Below, in pieces: positions 26,873-36,222 of a stretch of 64,000 nt of DNA. Each line of letters starts with the position of its first letter. The stretch's first letter is position 1. The translations under genes were made by a program, and so were the position numbers. The notes below the pieces were generated by a model. The model did no database searches. It was not told the DNA's origin and saw nothing but the letters and a program-made list of their open reading frames with translations. The DNA comes from Afipia clevelandensis ATCC 49720 (lineage in GTDB: Bacteria > Pseudomonadota > Alphaproteobacteria > Rhizobiales > Xanthobacteraceae): the NCBI RefSeq assembly GCF_000336555.1, contig NZ_KB375281.1, positions 1 through 64,000 of the forward strand. Direction: 5' to 3'.

Positions 26873-27960
26873 CCATTCGAGCCTTCGGCGGTCCGCATCG
26901 TTACGTTCAGGGGCCGGGTGCCCTCGGCGAACTTGCCACGCTGGTGCCTCTCTATGGAAGGCGGCCATTTGTGGTGATTGATGCGGCCGTGATCGGCGCT
27001 CTGCGTGATCAATTGGCCGCTTTGCTGAACCCTTGCGTGAATCATATCGAATTTGCCGAATTTTCCGGCGAATGCTCCGCGAGCCAGATCGACGCGATGA
27101 CTGCCAAGGCTGATGCCGCCCAGAGCGACGTCATCATCGCGATCGGCGGTGGCAAGGCGATTGATACCGCGAAGGGTGTGCGGATTCTACGCGGCGGAGC
27201 GATCATCGTTGTTCCGACGGTCGCGTCCAACGACGCGCCGACCAGCCGGCTGGCGATTGTCTATACTGACGACCATGTGCTGAAAGAAGTCCGGTTGATG
27301 CCGACCAATCCGGACGCGGTCGTGGTGGATACTTCGATCATCGCCCGCGCGCCGCGCCGCTTCTTTGTCGCGGGCATTGGTGACGCGCTGTCAAAGAAGT
27401 TCGAGGCAGAACAGTGCTTCAATTCCGGCGGCATGAATTTTTACAAGGCGCGGCCGGCGGGTCTTGCGGTGTCGATCGCTGACCAGTGTTATCAGGTGAT
27501 CCGGCGGGATGCCGTTGCATCGCTTGCGGCTGCGGATCGCAAGGAGCCAGATGCTGCATTCGAGAACATCGTCGAAGCGACGATTCTCCTGAGCGGTCTC
27601 GGTTTTGAAAGCGGCGGCCTGTCGATTGCGCACTCGCTCACGCGCGGTTTTTCCGCGCTTCCGGCCCTGAATGCGTCGCTTCACGGCGAACAGGTGGCCT
27701 TCGGGCTTCTGGCGCAGCTCTGCCTTGAGCAACGCTCGGCAGATTTCCTGGCCGACATGGTCGGCTTCTATCGGCGGCTCGGGTTACCCACGTCTCTAAA
27801 GGACCTCGGTTTCTCTGGCGATCTTCAGGAGGGTATCCGCACCATCGCCGAGCGTTCGGTGGCCGATGCGCCGTATCTCAGGCAGTTTGTCGGGACGGTC
27901 ACCGTCGAAACCATCGCTGCGGCACTGACGAAGGCCGACGGACTGTCCAAGACCGCCTAG
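26869..27960 (+). CDS. Iron-containing alcohol dehydrogenase, glycerol-dehydrogenase-like
   Basis: A 363-residue enzyme of the group III metal-dependent dehydrogenases. FGGPHRYVQGPGALGELA starts it, the NAD-binding GGGK is in DVIIAIGGGKAIDTAKGV, and the substrate region reads VPTVASNDAPTSRLAIVYT, as in glycerol dehydrogenases. Metal ligands are seen as D in AGIGDALSKKFEAEQC and His in GGLSIAHSLTRGF and NASLHGEQVAFG. Overlaps the SDR stop by 4 nt (ATGA). With the SDR, oxidase and kinase it points to a short polyol such as glycerol, a tetritol or a pentitol; I cannot choose among them. Confidence 0.88.
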   Translation: MTIRAFGGPHRYVQGPGALGELATLVPLYGRRPFVVIDAAVIGALRDQLAALLNPCVNHIEFAEFSGECSASQIDAMTAKADAAQSDVIIAIGGGKAIDTAKGVRILRGGAIIVVPTVASNDAPTSRLAIVYTDDHVLKEVRLMPTNPDAVVVDTSIIARAPRRFFVAGIGDALSKKFEAEQCFNSGGMNFYKARPAGLAVSIADQCYQVIRRDAVASLAAADRKEPDAAFENIVEATILLSGLGFESGGLSIAHSLTRGFSALPALNASLHGEQVAFGLLAQLCLEQRSADFLADMVGFYRRLGLPTSLKDLGFSGDLQEGIRTIAERSVADAPYLRQFVGTVTVETIAAALTKADGLSKTA

Positions 27961-28208
27961 TCGCTTCGCCGACCAAGGCCGGCAGGAGCAATCTCGGCAT
28001 ATTTTACTTCAGCCGCTTTATCCAGGAATCGAAGATCCCTGGGCAGGCACCCTGTCGCCGGCGCTGAATATACGCGTATTTTCAAAGCCTTGTCGTGGAT
28101 TCCTTCTCTTTATTTGCTCTTTATGTGCCGTTCCGGCAATTCGCATCGCTTCCTTATGTCCAGCGGTCTATCTGCATCGAAACCTCAACGCTGTTTGCGG
28201 GAGTTTCC
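27961..28208. promoter_or_regulatory. Probable kdp control region
   Basis: 248 bp between the dehydrogenase and the first small kdp peptide, the only place for the kdp promoter. It contains a perfect 10-bp palindrome, ATACGCGTAT (28070-28079), and T/A-rich stretches after it. I could not identify a KdpE site with confidence; E. coli-type KdpE sites are T-rich and poorly conserved. Confidence 0.4.
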
Positions 28209-28292
28209 ATGCTTGATCTGCTCATGCTGGCCATTGGTTTTGGCCTCTTCATTCTGACGGTGGGCTACGCCGTCGCCTGCGACCGGCTCTGA
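28209..28292 (+). CDS. 27-residue membrane peptide upstream of kdpF
   Basis: An 84-nt frame encodes a short hydrophobic peptide starting MLDLLMLAIGFGLFILTVGYAV and ending ACDRL: one membrane span with a charged C-terminus. It sits 10 nt before kdpF and has the same size and layout as KdpF, but a different sequence. Similar peptides occur, as far as I recall, before kdpF in other proteobacteria, without a named function. No strong ribosome site is visible. A longer in-frame start at 28095 would add a non-hydrophobic leader and is less likely. Confidence 0.6.
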   Translation: MLDLLMLAIGFGLFILTVGYAVACDRL

Positions 28293-28302
28293 GAGGCGCG
28301 CC

Positions 28303-28392
28303 ATGTCATTCGACTACACACTGGCCGCGCTCACCACGGCGGCACTGCTCATCTATCTCACCTACGCCTTGCTGCGTCCCGAGCGCTTTTAG
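28303..28392 (+). CDS. kdpF: KdpF, small subunit of K+-transporting P-type ATPase
   Basis: A 29-residue single-span peptide, MSFDYTLAALTTAALLIYLT then YALLRPERF. The closing motif L-x-RPE(R/K)F is the hallmark of KdpF, which stabilises the KdpABC complex in the inner membrane. GAGAGG precedes the ATG, and the stop overlaps the ribosome site of kdpA (AGGAGG at 28391-28396). Confidence 0.9.
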   Translation: MSFDYTLAALTTAALLIYLTYALLRPERF

Positions 28393-28401
28393 GAGGCCGC
28401 C

Positions 28402-30105
28402 ATGACATTGATCGGCTGGGCCCAGATTTTTGTATTCTGCGCCATCATCGTCGCCCTCACGCCTGTCGTCGGCGGCTACATGACCCGCGTGTTTGCGGGC
28501 GAACGGACATTTCTCTCGCCCATCCTGCGGCCTGTTGAGGCCGTGCTGTATCGGCTGGGTGGCGTCGACGAGAAGCACGAGCAGCATTGGCTGACCTATA
28601 CCGTCGCCATGCTTCTGTTTCACGTCGGCGGCTTTGTCCTGCTTTATGCGTTAATTCGCCTGCAGGGTGTGTTGCCGTTTAATCCGGCCGGCCAGTCGGC
28701 TGCTGCGCCGGACCTGACGTTCAACACAGCAATCAGCTTTCTCACCAATACCAACTGGCAGAACTACGGCGGCGAAAGCACGATGTCCTATCTCGTGCAG
28801 ATGCTCGGCCTGACCCCCCAGAACTTTCTTTCGGCGGCCACCGGCATTGTACTCGCACTCGCCTTGATCCGCGGATTTGCGCGGACGTCGATGCAGACGG
28901 TCGGCAACTTCTGGGTCGATATGACCCGCTGTACGCTCTACGTGCTGTTGCCGATCTGCGTGTTGTTCACGCTGTTTCTGGTCTGGCAGGGCATTCCGCA
29001 GACGCTTGGCCCGTATGTCGAAGCAACCACGCTTGAGGGTGCCAAGCAGACCATCGCTGTCGGGCCTGTGGCGTCTCAGGTGGCGATCAAGATGCTCGGC
29101 ACCAACGGGGGCGGCTTCTTCAATGCGAACGCTTCTCACCCGTTCGAGAACCCGACCGCGCTGTCCAATTTCATCCAGATGCTGTCGATCTTCGTGCTCG
29201 GCGCAGCCCTGACCAATGTCTTTGGCCGGATGGTCGGGAATCAACGTCAGGGTTGGGCGATCCTGGCGGCGATGGGCGTGCTGTTCGTTGCCGGCGTCGC
29301 GGTCTGTTACTGGGCGGAGGCTCACGGGACGACCTTGCTTCAGTCGCTCGGCCTGACCGGCGGAAACATGGAAGGCAAGGAGGTCCGGTTCGGCATCGTC
29401 GCTTCGGCTCTGTTTGCTGTCATCACAACCGCAGCATCCTGCGGTGCGGTCAACGCGATGCATGACTCCTTCACAGCCCTCGGCGGCATGATTCCGTTGA
29501 TCAACATGGAGCTTGGCGAAATCGTGGTCGGCGGCGTCGGAGCAGGCCTTTATGGCATGCTGCTGTTCGTCATTGTCACAGTGTTCGTCGCGGGCCTGAT
29601 GGTCGGCCGGACTCCCGAATACGTCGGCAAGAAGATCGAGGCGCGCGAGGTCAAGATGGCGATGCTCGCTATCTTGATCCTGCCGCTGATGATGCTGGGC
29701 TGGACGGCAATCGCTGTGGTTTACGAACCTGCTGTCGCATCGATGGCCAATGCGGGTCCGCATGGCTTCAGTGAGGTGCTTTACGCCTTCACCTCGCAGG
29801 CTGCGAATAATGGATCGGCCTTCGCTGGCCTGACAGGCAACACGCCATTCTACAATCTTGCCGGCGCGATTGCGATGTTCATCGGCCGCTTCTGGGTGAT
29901 CGTACCTGCCATGGCGATTGCCGGCTCGCTGGCTGCCAAGAAGACCGTGGCGGCATCGAGCGGCACCTTTCCGACCACGGGCGGCCTGTTCGTTGGACTT
30001 CTGGTGGGCGTCATCCTGATCGTTGGAGGCCTGACGTTCTTCCCGGCGCTGGCTCTTGGTCCGATCGCAGAGCATCTCGCGATGCTCGCCGGCGGCTCGT
30101 TCTGA
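28402..30105 (+). CDS. kdpA: K+-transporting ATPase subunit A
   Basis: A 567-residue potassium channel-like subunit with about ten membrane segments. Selectivity-filter-type loops are visible: [60 protein letters not shown] and [23 protein letters not shown]. It binds and passes K+, driven by KdpB. ATG 28402 lies behind AGGAGG. Length matches the family (about 557-570). Confidence 0.97.
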   Translation: MTLIGWAQIFVFCAIIVALTPVVGGYMTRVFAGERTFLSPILRPVEAVLYRLGGVDEKHEQHWLTYTVAMLLFHVGGFVLLYALIRLQGVLPFNPAGQSAAAPDLTFNTAISFLTNTNWQNYGGESTMSYLVQMLGLTPQNFLSAATGIVLALALIRGFARTSMQTVGNFWVDMTRCTLYVLLPICVLFTLFLVWQGIPQTLGPYVEATTLEGAKQTIAVGPVASQVAIKMLGTNGGGFFNANASHPFENPTALSNFIQMLSIFVLGAALTNVFGRMVGNQRQGWAILAAMGVLFVAGVAVCYWAEAHGTTLLQSLGLTGGNMEGKEVRFGIVASALFAVITTAASCGAVNAMHDSFTALGGMIPLINMELGEIVVGGVGAGLYGMLLFVIVTVFVAGLMVGRTPEYVGKKIEAREVKMAMLAILILPLMMLGWTAIAVVYEPAVASMANAGPHGFSEVLYAFTSQAANNGSAFAGLTGNTPFYNLAGAIAMFIGRFWVIVPAMAIAGSLAAKKTVAASSGTFPTTGGLFVGLLVGVILIVGGLTFFPALALGPIAEHLAMLAGGSF

Positions 30106-30123
30106 ATTTTCCGGAGATAAGTT

Positions 30124-32196
30124 ATGGAAACCGCAAAGTTACGCAAGCGCATGCCGGCAACGACACTGCTGGACCCGGCCATTGTGATCCCCGCTATCGG
30201 CCAGGCCTTCGTGAAATTGAATCCGCGCACACTCGCCAAGAATCCGGTGATGTTCGTTCTCGAAGTCGTTACCGTGCTCACGACAGCGTTGCTGATCCGG
30301 GATGTTGTCATTGGTCAGTCGAACATCGCGTTTGAACTGCAGATCACTGTCTGGCTGTGGTTCACCGTTCTGTTCGCCAATTTCGCCGAAGCCGTCGCCG
30401 AAGGGCGCGGTAAGGCGCAGGCCGACACGTTGCGGCAGACACGCACGGAGACCCGCGCCAAGCGGCTTCTCTCTGCAGACAACGATGAACTGTATGAAGG
30501 CGTCTCAGCCGACCAGCTCGAGGCGGGAGATCTCGTTGTCTGCGAGGCAGGCGACATCATTCCCGGTGATGGTGAGGTGATCGACGGCATCGCTTCGGTC
30601 AATGAAGCGGCAGTCACCGGTGAATCCGCGCCGGTGATCCGGGAATCCGGGGGCGACCGTTCGGCAGTGACCGGCGGAACGACCGTGATTTCCGATCGGA
30701 TCGTGGTTCGCATCACCTCATCGCCGGGGTCGTCGTTCCTCGATCGCATGATCAAGCTCGTGGAAGGCGCGGAGCGGCAGAAGACTCCCAACGAAATTGC
30801 GCTGAATATCCTGCTGGTGGGTCTGACTATTATCTTCGTATTCGCAACGGCCACCATCCCGAGTTACGTTACCTATGCGGGCGGTGCAATTTCGATCGTC
30901 GTCCTTGTCGCGCTGTTCGTGACACTTATTCCCACTACGATCGGAGCGCTCCTGTCGGCGATCGGCATCGCCGGTATGGATCGCCTTGTGCGTTTCAACG
31001 TGCTGGCGATGTCCGGGCGGGCGGTCGAGGCGGCGGGTGACGTTGATACGTTGCTGCTGGACAAGACCGGAACCATTACGTTCGGCAATCGCTTCGCGAC
31101 TGAGATCGTCGTGGTCCCGGGCGTTTCCGAGCGCGAGGCGGCTGAAGCAGCCTTGCTGGCAAGCGATGCGGACGAGACCGCGGAAGGCCGCTCGATTATC
31201 ACGATGGCTGCCGAGAAATACGGCGTGCAGCAGGAAAAGCCGGCGGATGCCTCCAACTTCATTCCGTTTTCAGCCGTCACCCGGCTTTCAGGCGTCGATA
31301 TTGGAACCCGCAAGCTCCGCAAGGGTGCGATCGAGTCGATCCTGAAATTTGTGCGCGAACAGACTGGTGGCGATGTTGCCGAGCCGCCCGCGTTCCGCGC
31401 CGCGGTCGACAAAATTGCGCGGTCCGGCGGCACTCCGCTCGGGCTTGCGGATGGTGGACGCATCCTGGGCGTGATCCATCTGAAGGACGTGGTGAAGCCG
31501 GACGTCAAGGATCGTTTCGCTGCGTTGCGCCGCATGGGGATCAAGACCGTCATGATTACCGGCGACAATCCGGTGACCGCTGCTTCCATTGCATCGGAAG
31601 CAGGCGTTGACGATTTCATCGCGGAAGCGACGCCGGAAGACAAGCTGCGCTATATCCGGAGCGAGCAGGCCAATGGCCGCCTGATCGCGATGTGCGGTGA
31701 TGGCACCAACGATGCGCCTGCGCTGGCGCAGGCCGATGTCGGCGTTGCGATGCAGAGCGGCACCCAGGCCGCGCGCGAAGCCGGCAATATGGTCGATCTC
31801 GATTCCGATCCGACCAAGCTGATCGAGGTGGTAGAGATCGGCAAGCAACTGCTGATGACGCGCGGTGCGCTCACGACATTCTCCATCGCCAACGACGTTG
31901 CAAAATACTTTGCAATCATTCCGGCGATCTTCGTGGCGTTTTATCCGCAACTTGGCGTGTTGAACGTGATGCAGCTCTCGACCCCGCAGAGCGCCATTCT
32001 GTCGGCCATCATCTTCAATGCGCTGATCATCATCGCGTTGATCCCTCTGGCCCTGAAGGGTGTCAAATATCGTCCCGTGGGCGCCGCCGCGCTGCTCCGG
32101 CGCAATCTGCTGATCTATGCCCTGGGCGGGGTCATTCTGCCCTTCATCGGGATCAAGGCGATTGATCTTGCGATTACAGCCCTGCATCTGGCTTGA
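30124..32196 (+). CDS. kdpB: K+-transporting P-type ATPase subunit B
   Basis: A 690-residue P-type ATPase. TGES actuator motif in [12 protein letters not shown], phosphorylated Asp313 in [13 protein letters not shown], and hinge motif [21 protein letters not shown]. It couples ATP hydrolysis to K+ movement through KdpA. GGAG precedes ATG 30124, 18 nt after kdpA. Full length, all catalytic motifs intact. Confidence 0.97.
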   Translation: METAKLRKRMPATTLLDPAIVIPAIGQAFVKLNPRTLAKNPVMFVLEVVTVLTTALLIRDVVIGQSNIAFELQITVWLWFTVLFANFAEAVAEGRGKAQADTLRQTRTETRAKRLLSADNDELYEGVSADQLEAGDLVVCEAGDIIPGDGEVIDGIASVNEAAVTGESAPVIRESGGDRSAVTGGTTVISDRIVVRITSSPGSSFLDRMIKLVEGAERQKTPNEIALNILLVGLTIIFVFATATIPSYVTYAGGAISIVVLVALFVTLIPTTIGALLSAIGIAGMDRLVRFNVLAMSGRAVEAAGDVDTLLLDKTGTITFGNRFATEIVVVPGVSEREAAEAALLASDADETAEGRSIITMAAEKYGVQQEKPADASNFIPFSAVTRLSGVDIGTRKLRKGAIESILKFVREQTGGDVAEPPAFRAAVDKIARSGGTPLGLADGGRILGVIHLKDVVKPDVKDRFAALRRMGIKTVMITGDNPVTAASIASEAGVDDFIAEATPEDKLRYIRSEQANGRLIAMCGDGTNDAPALAQADVGVAMQSGTQAAREAGNMVDLDSDPTKLIEVVEIGKQLLMTRGALTTFSIANDVAKYFAIIPAIFVAFYPQLGVLNVMQLSTPQSAILSAIIFNALIIIALIPLALKGVKYRPVGAAALLRRNLLIYALGGVILPFIGIKAIDLAITALHLA

Positions 32197-32208
32197 GAGG
32201 TCACGGTC

Positions 32209-32811
32209 ATGTTGAGAGAAATCCGCCCCGCCATTGTTTTTCTGGTCGGCCTCGTGGCGATCACCGGCCTCGTCTATCCGCTCGCGATGACTGGCGCCGC
32301 CCAACTTCTGTTCCCTTATCGTGCGCAGGGAAGTCTGATCGAAAAGGATGGCAAAGTGATCGGCTCGTCACTGATCGGCCAGCAGTTCTCGGATGAGAAG
32401 TATTTCCGCGGCCGGCCTTCGGCAACGACAGCGCCGGACCCGCAGGATTCGTCCAAGACAGTCTCGGCTCCCTACAATGCGGCTAATTCCGGAGGATCCA
32501 ATCTCGGGTCGACCAGCAAGGCACTGGCTGAACGCCTCAAGGAAGGCGTCGAAACCCTGCGAAAAGAAAACCCCGCCGCCGCCGTGCCGGTCGATCTTGT
32601 GACCACATCGGGAAGCGGGCTTGACCCGGACATCTCGCCGGAAGCCGCGTTGTTTCAGGTGCCAAGGGTGGCCAAGGCCAGGAATCTGCCCGAGGCGCGG
32701 GTCCGGTCGGTTGTCGAGGGCATGATCGCGCAGCGGACCCTTGGCTTCCTTGGAGAACCTCGCATAAATGTGCTGCAGCTCAATCTCGCCATGGACAGAC
32801 TCGGGTCCTGA
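32209..32811 (+). CDS. kdpC: K+-transporting ATPase subunit C
   Basis: A 200-residue protein with one N-terminal membrane span (IVFLVGLVAITGLVYPLAMTG) and a periplasmic domain containing YFRGRPSAT, SGGSNLGSTSKAL and TSGSGLDPDISPEAALFQVPRVAKAR (read as SGSGLDPDISPEAA), all typical of KdpC. It is the assembly and affinity subunit of KdpFABC. Confidence 0.96.
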   Translation: MLREIRPAIVFLVGLVAITGLVYPLAMTGAAQLLFPYRAQGSLIEKDGKVIGSSLIGQQFSDEKYFRGRPSATTAPDPQDSSKTVSAPYNAANSGGSNLGSTSKALAERLKEGVETLRKENPAAAVPVDLVTTSGSGLDPDISPEAALFQVPRVAKARNLPEARVRSVVEGMIAQRTLGFLGEPRINVLQLNLAMDRLGS

Positions 32812-32832
32812 GCGACAACGTCCGGGAGCCGG

Positions 32833-35523
32833 ATGCCGCACGAGGAAACGAAACGCGCATCGCCTGATGCCTTGCTAGCCCGCGCTGGCCGGGAGGGGCG
32901 AGGGAGGCTGAAGATATTTCTCGGCGCCGCGCCCGGCGTCGGCAAGACCTATGCCATGCTGACCGCGGCCCGGAGCGAGAAGGCGGGCGGAAAGGATGTA
33001 GCCGCTGGCCTGATCGAGACGCACGGCCGTCGCGAAACCGAGCAGCTTGTCGAGGATTTCGAGGTCCTGCCTCGCAAGCCGATTGTTTATCGCAATCAGG
33101 TCATGCGGGAGTTCGACCTTGACGCGGCCCTCGCACGCAGGCCGGAGATCCTGCTGGTCGATGAATATGCGCACACCAACGTGCCCGGCAGCCGCCATCC
33201 CAAGCGCTGGCAGGATATCGACGAGTTGCTGCGCGCCGGAATCAATGTCTGGACGACATTGAACATCCAGCATCTCGAAAGCCTCAATGACGTTGTCCAG
33301 AAGATCAGCAAGGTCCGCGTTCGAGAAACCGTACCGGACAAGGTGTTCGACAATGCCGATGAGGTCATTCTTGTCGATTTCCCGCCGGATGAGCTGTTGC
33401 GGCGGCTGGCGGAGGGGAAGGTCTACGTTCAGGATACCGCCGCGCGCGCCGTCGACAATTTCTTCAAGCCGCAAAATCTGACGGCGCTGCGTGAGCTGGC
33501 GTTGCGCCGCGCCGCGGAGCGCGTCGACGCGGCGCTTGTCGAGAGCATGCAGGCGCAGGCGATCGAAGGGCCGTGGGCGGCTGGCGAGCGTATTCTGGCC
33601 TGTGTCGGGCCTGATCAGATATCGCCGAGTGTGGTGCGCGCGGCCAAGCGGCTTGCGGACCTGATGGATGCGCCCTGGATGGCCGTGACGGTCGAACGGC
33701 CGGGCGCCTATGCGGATAGCGCCACGCGCCGGCGGCTGGATGACATCATGAAGCTGGCCGAGAGTCTCGGCGCGGAAACCCAGACATTGACCGGGACCGA
33801 TTTGCCCGCCGAACTCCTGCGCTTTGCAAAGTTCGAGAACGTCACGCAGATTGTCGTCGGCCGCGCGCCCGGAGGATTTTTCAGCGAACTGCTGCGCCGG
33901 TCCCTGCCGCACGAACTGGTGCGCCGAACCCGGGACATCGCGATTCACCTCGTCACGCGCGAAGCCGACGGTACGGTAAAGCCTGTGCCGTCATCACGGC
34001 GCTGGATTTCGGAAACCTTCAATTGGCAGCATTTTATCTACGCGGCCCTGACGGTCGGCGCCGCCGTCGGGGCGGGAGAAATTCTCACCAGACTGACGCC
34101 TATTCCGAATCTGTCGATCGTGTTCCTTCTCGCGGTCCTGTTCATCGCCATGAACTTTGGCATTTGGCCGGCTGTCTTTGCATCTTTGCTGTCTTTTCTG
34201 GCCTACAATTTCTTTTTCATTTCTCCGGTTCATACGCTGACGGTCGCGGAGCCATATGAGCTTCTTGCGCTTCTCATCTTTCTGGTTGTCGCAATCGCCA
34301 GCGCGGCGATGGCCGCTCGCGTCCGCGAGCAGGCGCGTGTGTCGGCCGACCGTGTGCGCGCGACGCGGCGTCTTTATGAATTCACGCGCCGGTTGTCCGG
34401 GCTGGCAAGTCCGGAGGACGTGGCTGAAGGCGCGGCCAGTGAGATTCATATCAGCTTGCGGCGGCCCGTCGTTGTGCTGTTGGCAAGGAATGACGACATC
34501 GTCCTGACGGCGGCTTGGCCGCCGGAGGATGACCTTGACGCGGCGGCGATGACGGCTGCCCGCTGGGCCTATAATCACGGCGAGGCCGCCGGAACGAACA
34601 CCGGAACGCTGCCGATCATTCCCTGGCTTTTCACCCCGCTGAAGATAGGGGACAAGGTGCTGGGAACCATCGGTGTCGCGACCGCCAAAGACACCCCATC
34701 GCTGGATTCCGAGGAGCGCGCCTTGCTCGACACATTGTGCGAGCAGGCCGCGGCTGCGCTCGAGCGCGCATCGCTCGCCGGCGAGATGGTGGACGCGAAG
34801 ACGGCGACCGAGGCGGAGCGCGTTCGCAATACCTTGCTTGCTTCGATTTCCCATGATTTCCGCACTCCTTTGTCGTCGATCCTGGGAGCGGCGACCAGTC
34901 TGCTTGACTATGACGACAAGCTGGATGCGGCGTCGAAGAACGACCTGCTCGGGCAGATCAAGGAGGAAGCCGAAGGCCTTGACGAGATGGTGCGCAATCT
35001 CCTTGCGATGACCCGGATTGATGCCGGCGCGCTCGAACTGCGGAGCGACTGGATCGACCTGCGCGAGGTCGCCGCACGGGTTGTGAATGCCGCGCGTCGC
35101 CGTGGTGCGCTCCAGACATTCGAGATTGAATTGCCTGCCGAACTTCCTCTGGTGAGAGCGGATGCGATTTTGATCGAGCAGGCGATAGGTAACATTGTCA
35201 CCAATGCGGTGCTGCATACGCCGCATCAGGCCCGCATTGTGATCGACGCCGAAACGGGAGCTTCCGAAGTCCGTCTCCGCTTCACCGATGACGGACCGGG
35301 TATCGCGCCCGATATCTTGCCGCGAATTTTCGAGCGCTTTGTAAAGGGCGAGGCCTTGAAAAGCGCGAGCGCCGATGGAGGGCAGGGAACAGGACTTGGC
35401 CTTGCGATTGCCAAGGGCATCATGGAGGCTCATCACGGAACGATTGTGGCTGAAAGTCCGGTGGCCCATGGTCATGGCACGCGTTTCACGATGGTTTTTC
35501 CGCAAAAGGAACTGGCCGCATGA
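32833..35523 (+). CDS. kdpD: Osmosensitive K+ channel histidine kinase KdpD
   Basis: An 896-residue sensor kinase. The cytoplasmic KdpD domain has Walker A GAAPGVGKTYAML (residues 31-43) and VDEYAHTNVPGSRH near 113; a UspA-like domain follows to about 375; four membrane spans lie near 395-480 (FIYAALTVGAAVGAGEIL onward); a GAF-like domain is followed by the phospho-acceptor His674 in ASISHDFRTPLSSIL, then the ATPase boxes NIVTNAVLHT, FTDDGPGIAPD and GQGTGLGLAIAKG. It senses low K+ or turgor and phosphorylates KdpE. The start lies 21 nt after kdpC. Confidence 0.96.
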   Translation: MPHEETKRASPDALLARAGREGRGRLKIFLGAAPGVGKTYAMLTAARSEKAGGKDVAAGLIETHGRRETEQLVEDFEVLPRKPIVYRNQVMREFDLDAALARRPEILLVDEYAHTNVPGSRHPKRWQDIDELLRAGINVWTTLNIQHLESLNDVVQKISKVRVRETVPDKVFDNADEVILVDFPPDELLRRLAEGKVYVQDTAARAVDNFFKPQNLTALRELALRRAAERVDAALVESMQAQAIEGPWAAGERILACVGPDQISPSVVRAAKRLADLMDAPWMAVTVERPGAYADSATRRRLDDIMKLAESLGAETQTLTGTDLPAELLRFAKFENVTQIVVGRAPGGFFSELLRRSLPHELVRRTRDIAIHLVTREADGTVKPVPSSRRWISETFNWQHFIYAALTVGAAVGAGEILTRLTPIPNLSIVFLLAVLFIAMNFGIWPAVFASLLSFLAYNFFFISPVHTLTVAEPYELLALLIFLVVAIASAAMAARVREQARVSADRVRATRRLYEFTRRLSGLASPEDVAEGAASEIHISLRRPVVVLLARNDDIVLTAAWPPEDDLDAAAMTAARWAYNHGEAAGTNTGTLPIIPWLFTPLKIGDKVLGTIGVATAKDTPSLDSEERALLDTLCEQAAAALERASLAGEMVDAKTATEAERVRNTLLASISHDFRTPLSSILGAATSLLDYDDKLDAASKNDLLGQIKEEAEGLDEMVRNLLAMTRIDAGALELRSDWIDLREVAARVVNAARRRGALQTFEIELPAELPLVRADAILIEQAIGNIVTNAVLHTPHQARIVIDAETGASEVRLRFTDDGPGIAPDILPRIFERFVKGEALKSASADGGQGTGLGLAIAKGIMEAHHGTIVAESPVAHGHGTRFTMVFPQKELAA

Positions 35524-36209
35524 GTGCCAAGACCCAGGTTCTGGTCGTCGATGACGAAGCCGCGATCCTGCGCTTTCTCAAGCCTGCGCTGGAAGCGAAC
35601 AGCTATGACATGACGAGCGCCGGCACCGTGGCTGAGGCGGTCAAACGGATTGCTGCGGAGACGCCCGATATCGTCTTGCTCGATCTCGGTCTTGCCGATG
35701 GCGATGGAAAGGATGTGATCCGGCGGGTTCGCGAGTGGTCGGACGTACCGATCATCGTCCTGTCAGCGCGGGACCGGGAAGCGGAGAAAATCGATTCTCT
35801 CGATCTCGGTGCCGATGACTATGTCAACAAGCCGTTCAATGTGGGTGAACTGATGGCGCGGATGCGGACCGCGCTTCGCCATCGCCTGCAGCGCAAGTCG
35901 GAAACGCCGGTTCTTCGCGTCGGCGACCTGGAAGTCGATTCCGTGCGCCACCGCGTCACCCGCGGGGGAAACGAACTGAAGCTCACGCCCAAGGAGTTTG
36001 AGCTGTTGTCCTTTCTGGCGCGGCATGCCGGCCGTGTAGTGACACACCGGCAGATTCTCGCGGCGGTCTGGGGGCCAGCGCACACGGAAGACACCCAGTA
36101 TCTGCGGGTCTATATCGGACAGTTGCGGCAAAAGATCGAAGAGAAGCCGGACGATCCGCGCGTGGTTTTGACGGAGCCAGGAATTGGCTACCGGGTGATT
36201 GAAAAGTAA
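35520..36209 (+). CDS. kdpE: Response regulator KdpE
   Basis: A 229-residue OmpR-family regulator. Receiver: acidic pair in VLVVDDEAAIL, phosphorylated Asp55 in IVLLDLGLADGDG, Lys in DYVNKPFNVGEL. DNA-binding winged helix from about residue 130 with LTPKEFELLSFLARHAGRVVTHRQIL and YIGQLRQKIE. Overlaps kdpD by 4 nt (ATGA). Activates kdpFABC under K+ limitation. Ends 13 nt before the convergent RND gene. Confidence 0.95.
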   Translation: MSAKTQVLVVDDEAAILRFLKPALEANSYDMTSAGTVAEAVKRIAAETPDIVLLDLGLADGDGKDVIRRVREWSDVPIIVLSARDREAEKIDSLDLGADDYVNKPFNVGELMARMRTALRHRLQRKSETPVLRVGDLEVDSVRHRVTRGGNELKLTPKEFELLSFLARHAGRVVTHRQILAAVWGPAHTEDTQYLRVYIGQLRQKIEEKPDDPRVVLTEPGIGYRVIEK

Positions 36210-36222
36210 GCCGCGTAAACGG

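Noticed and set aside
28651-30075. 474-codon minus-strand frame opposite kdpA
   Set aside because: kdpA is unmistakable on the plus strand; the opposite frame has only low-complexity charged sequence.
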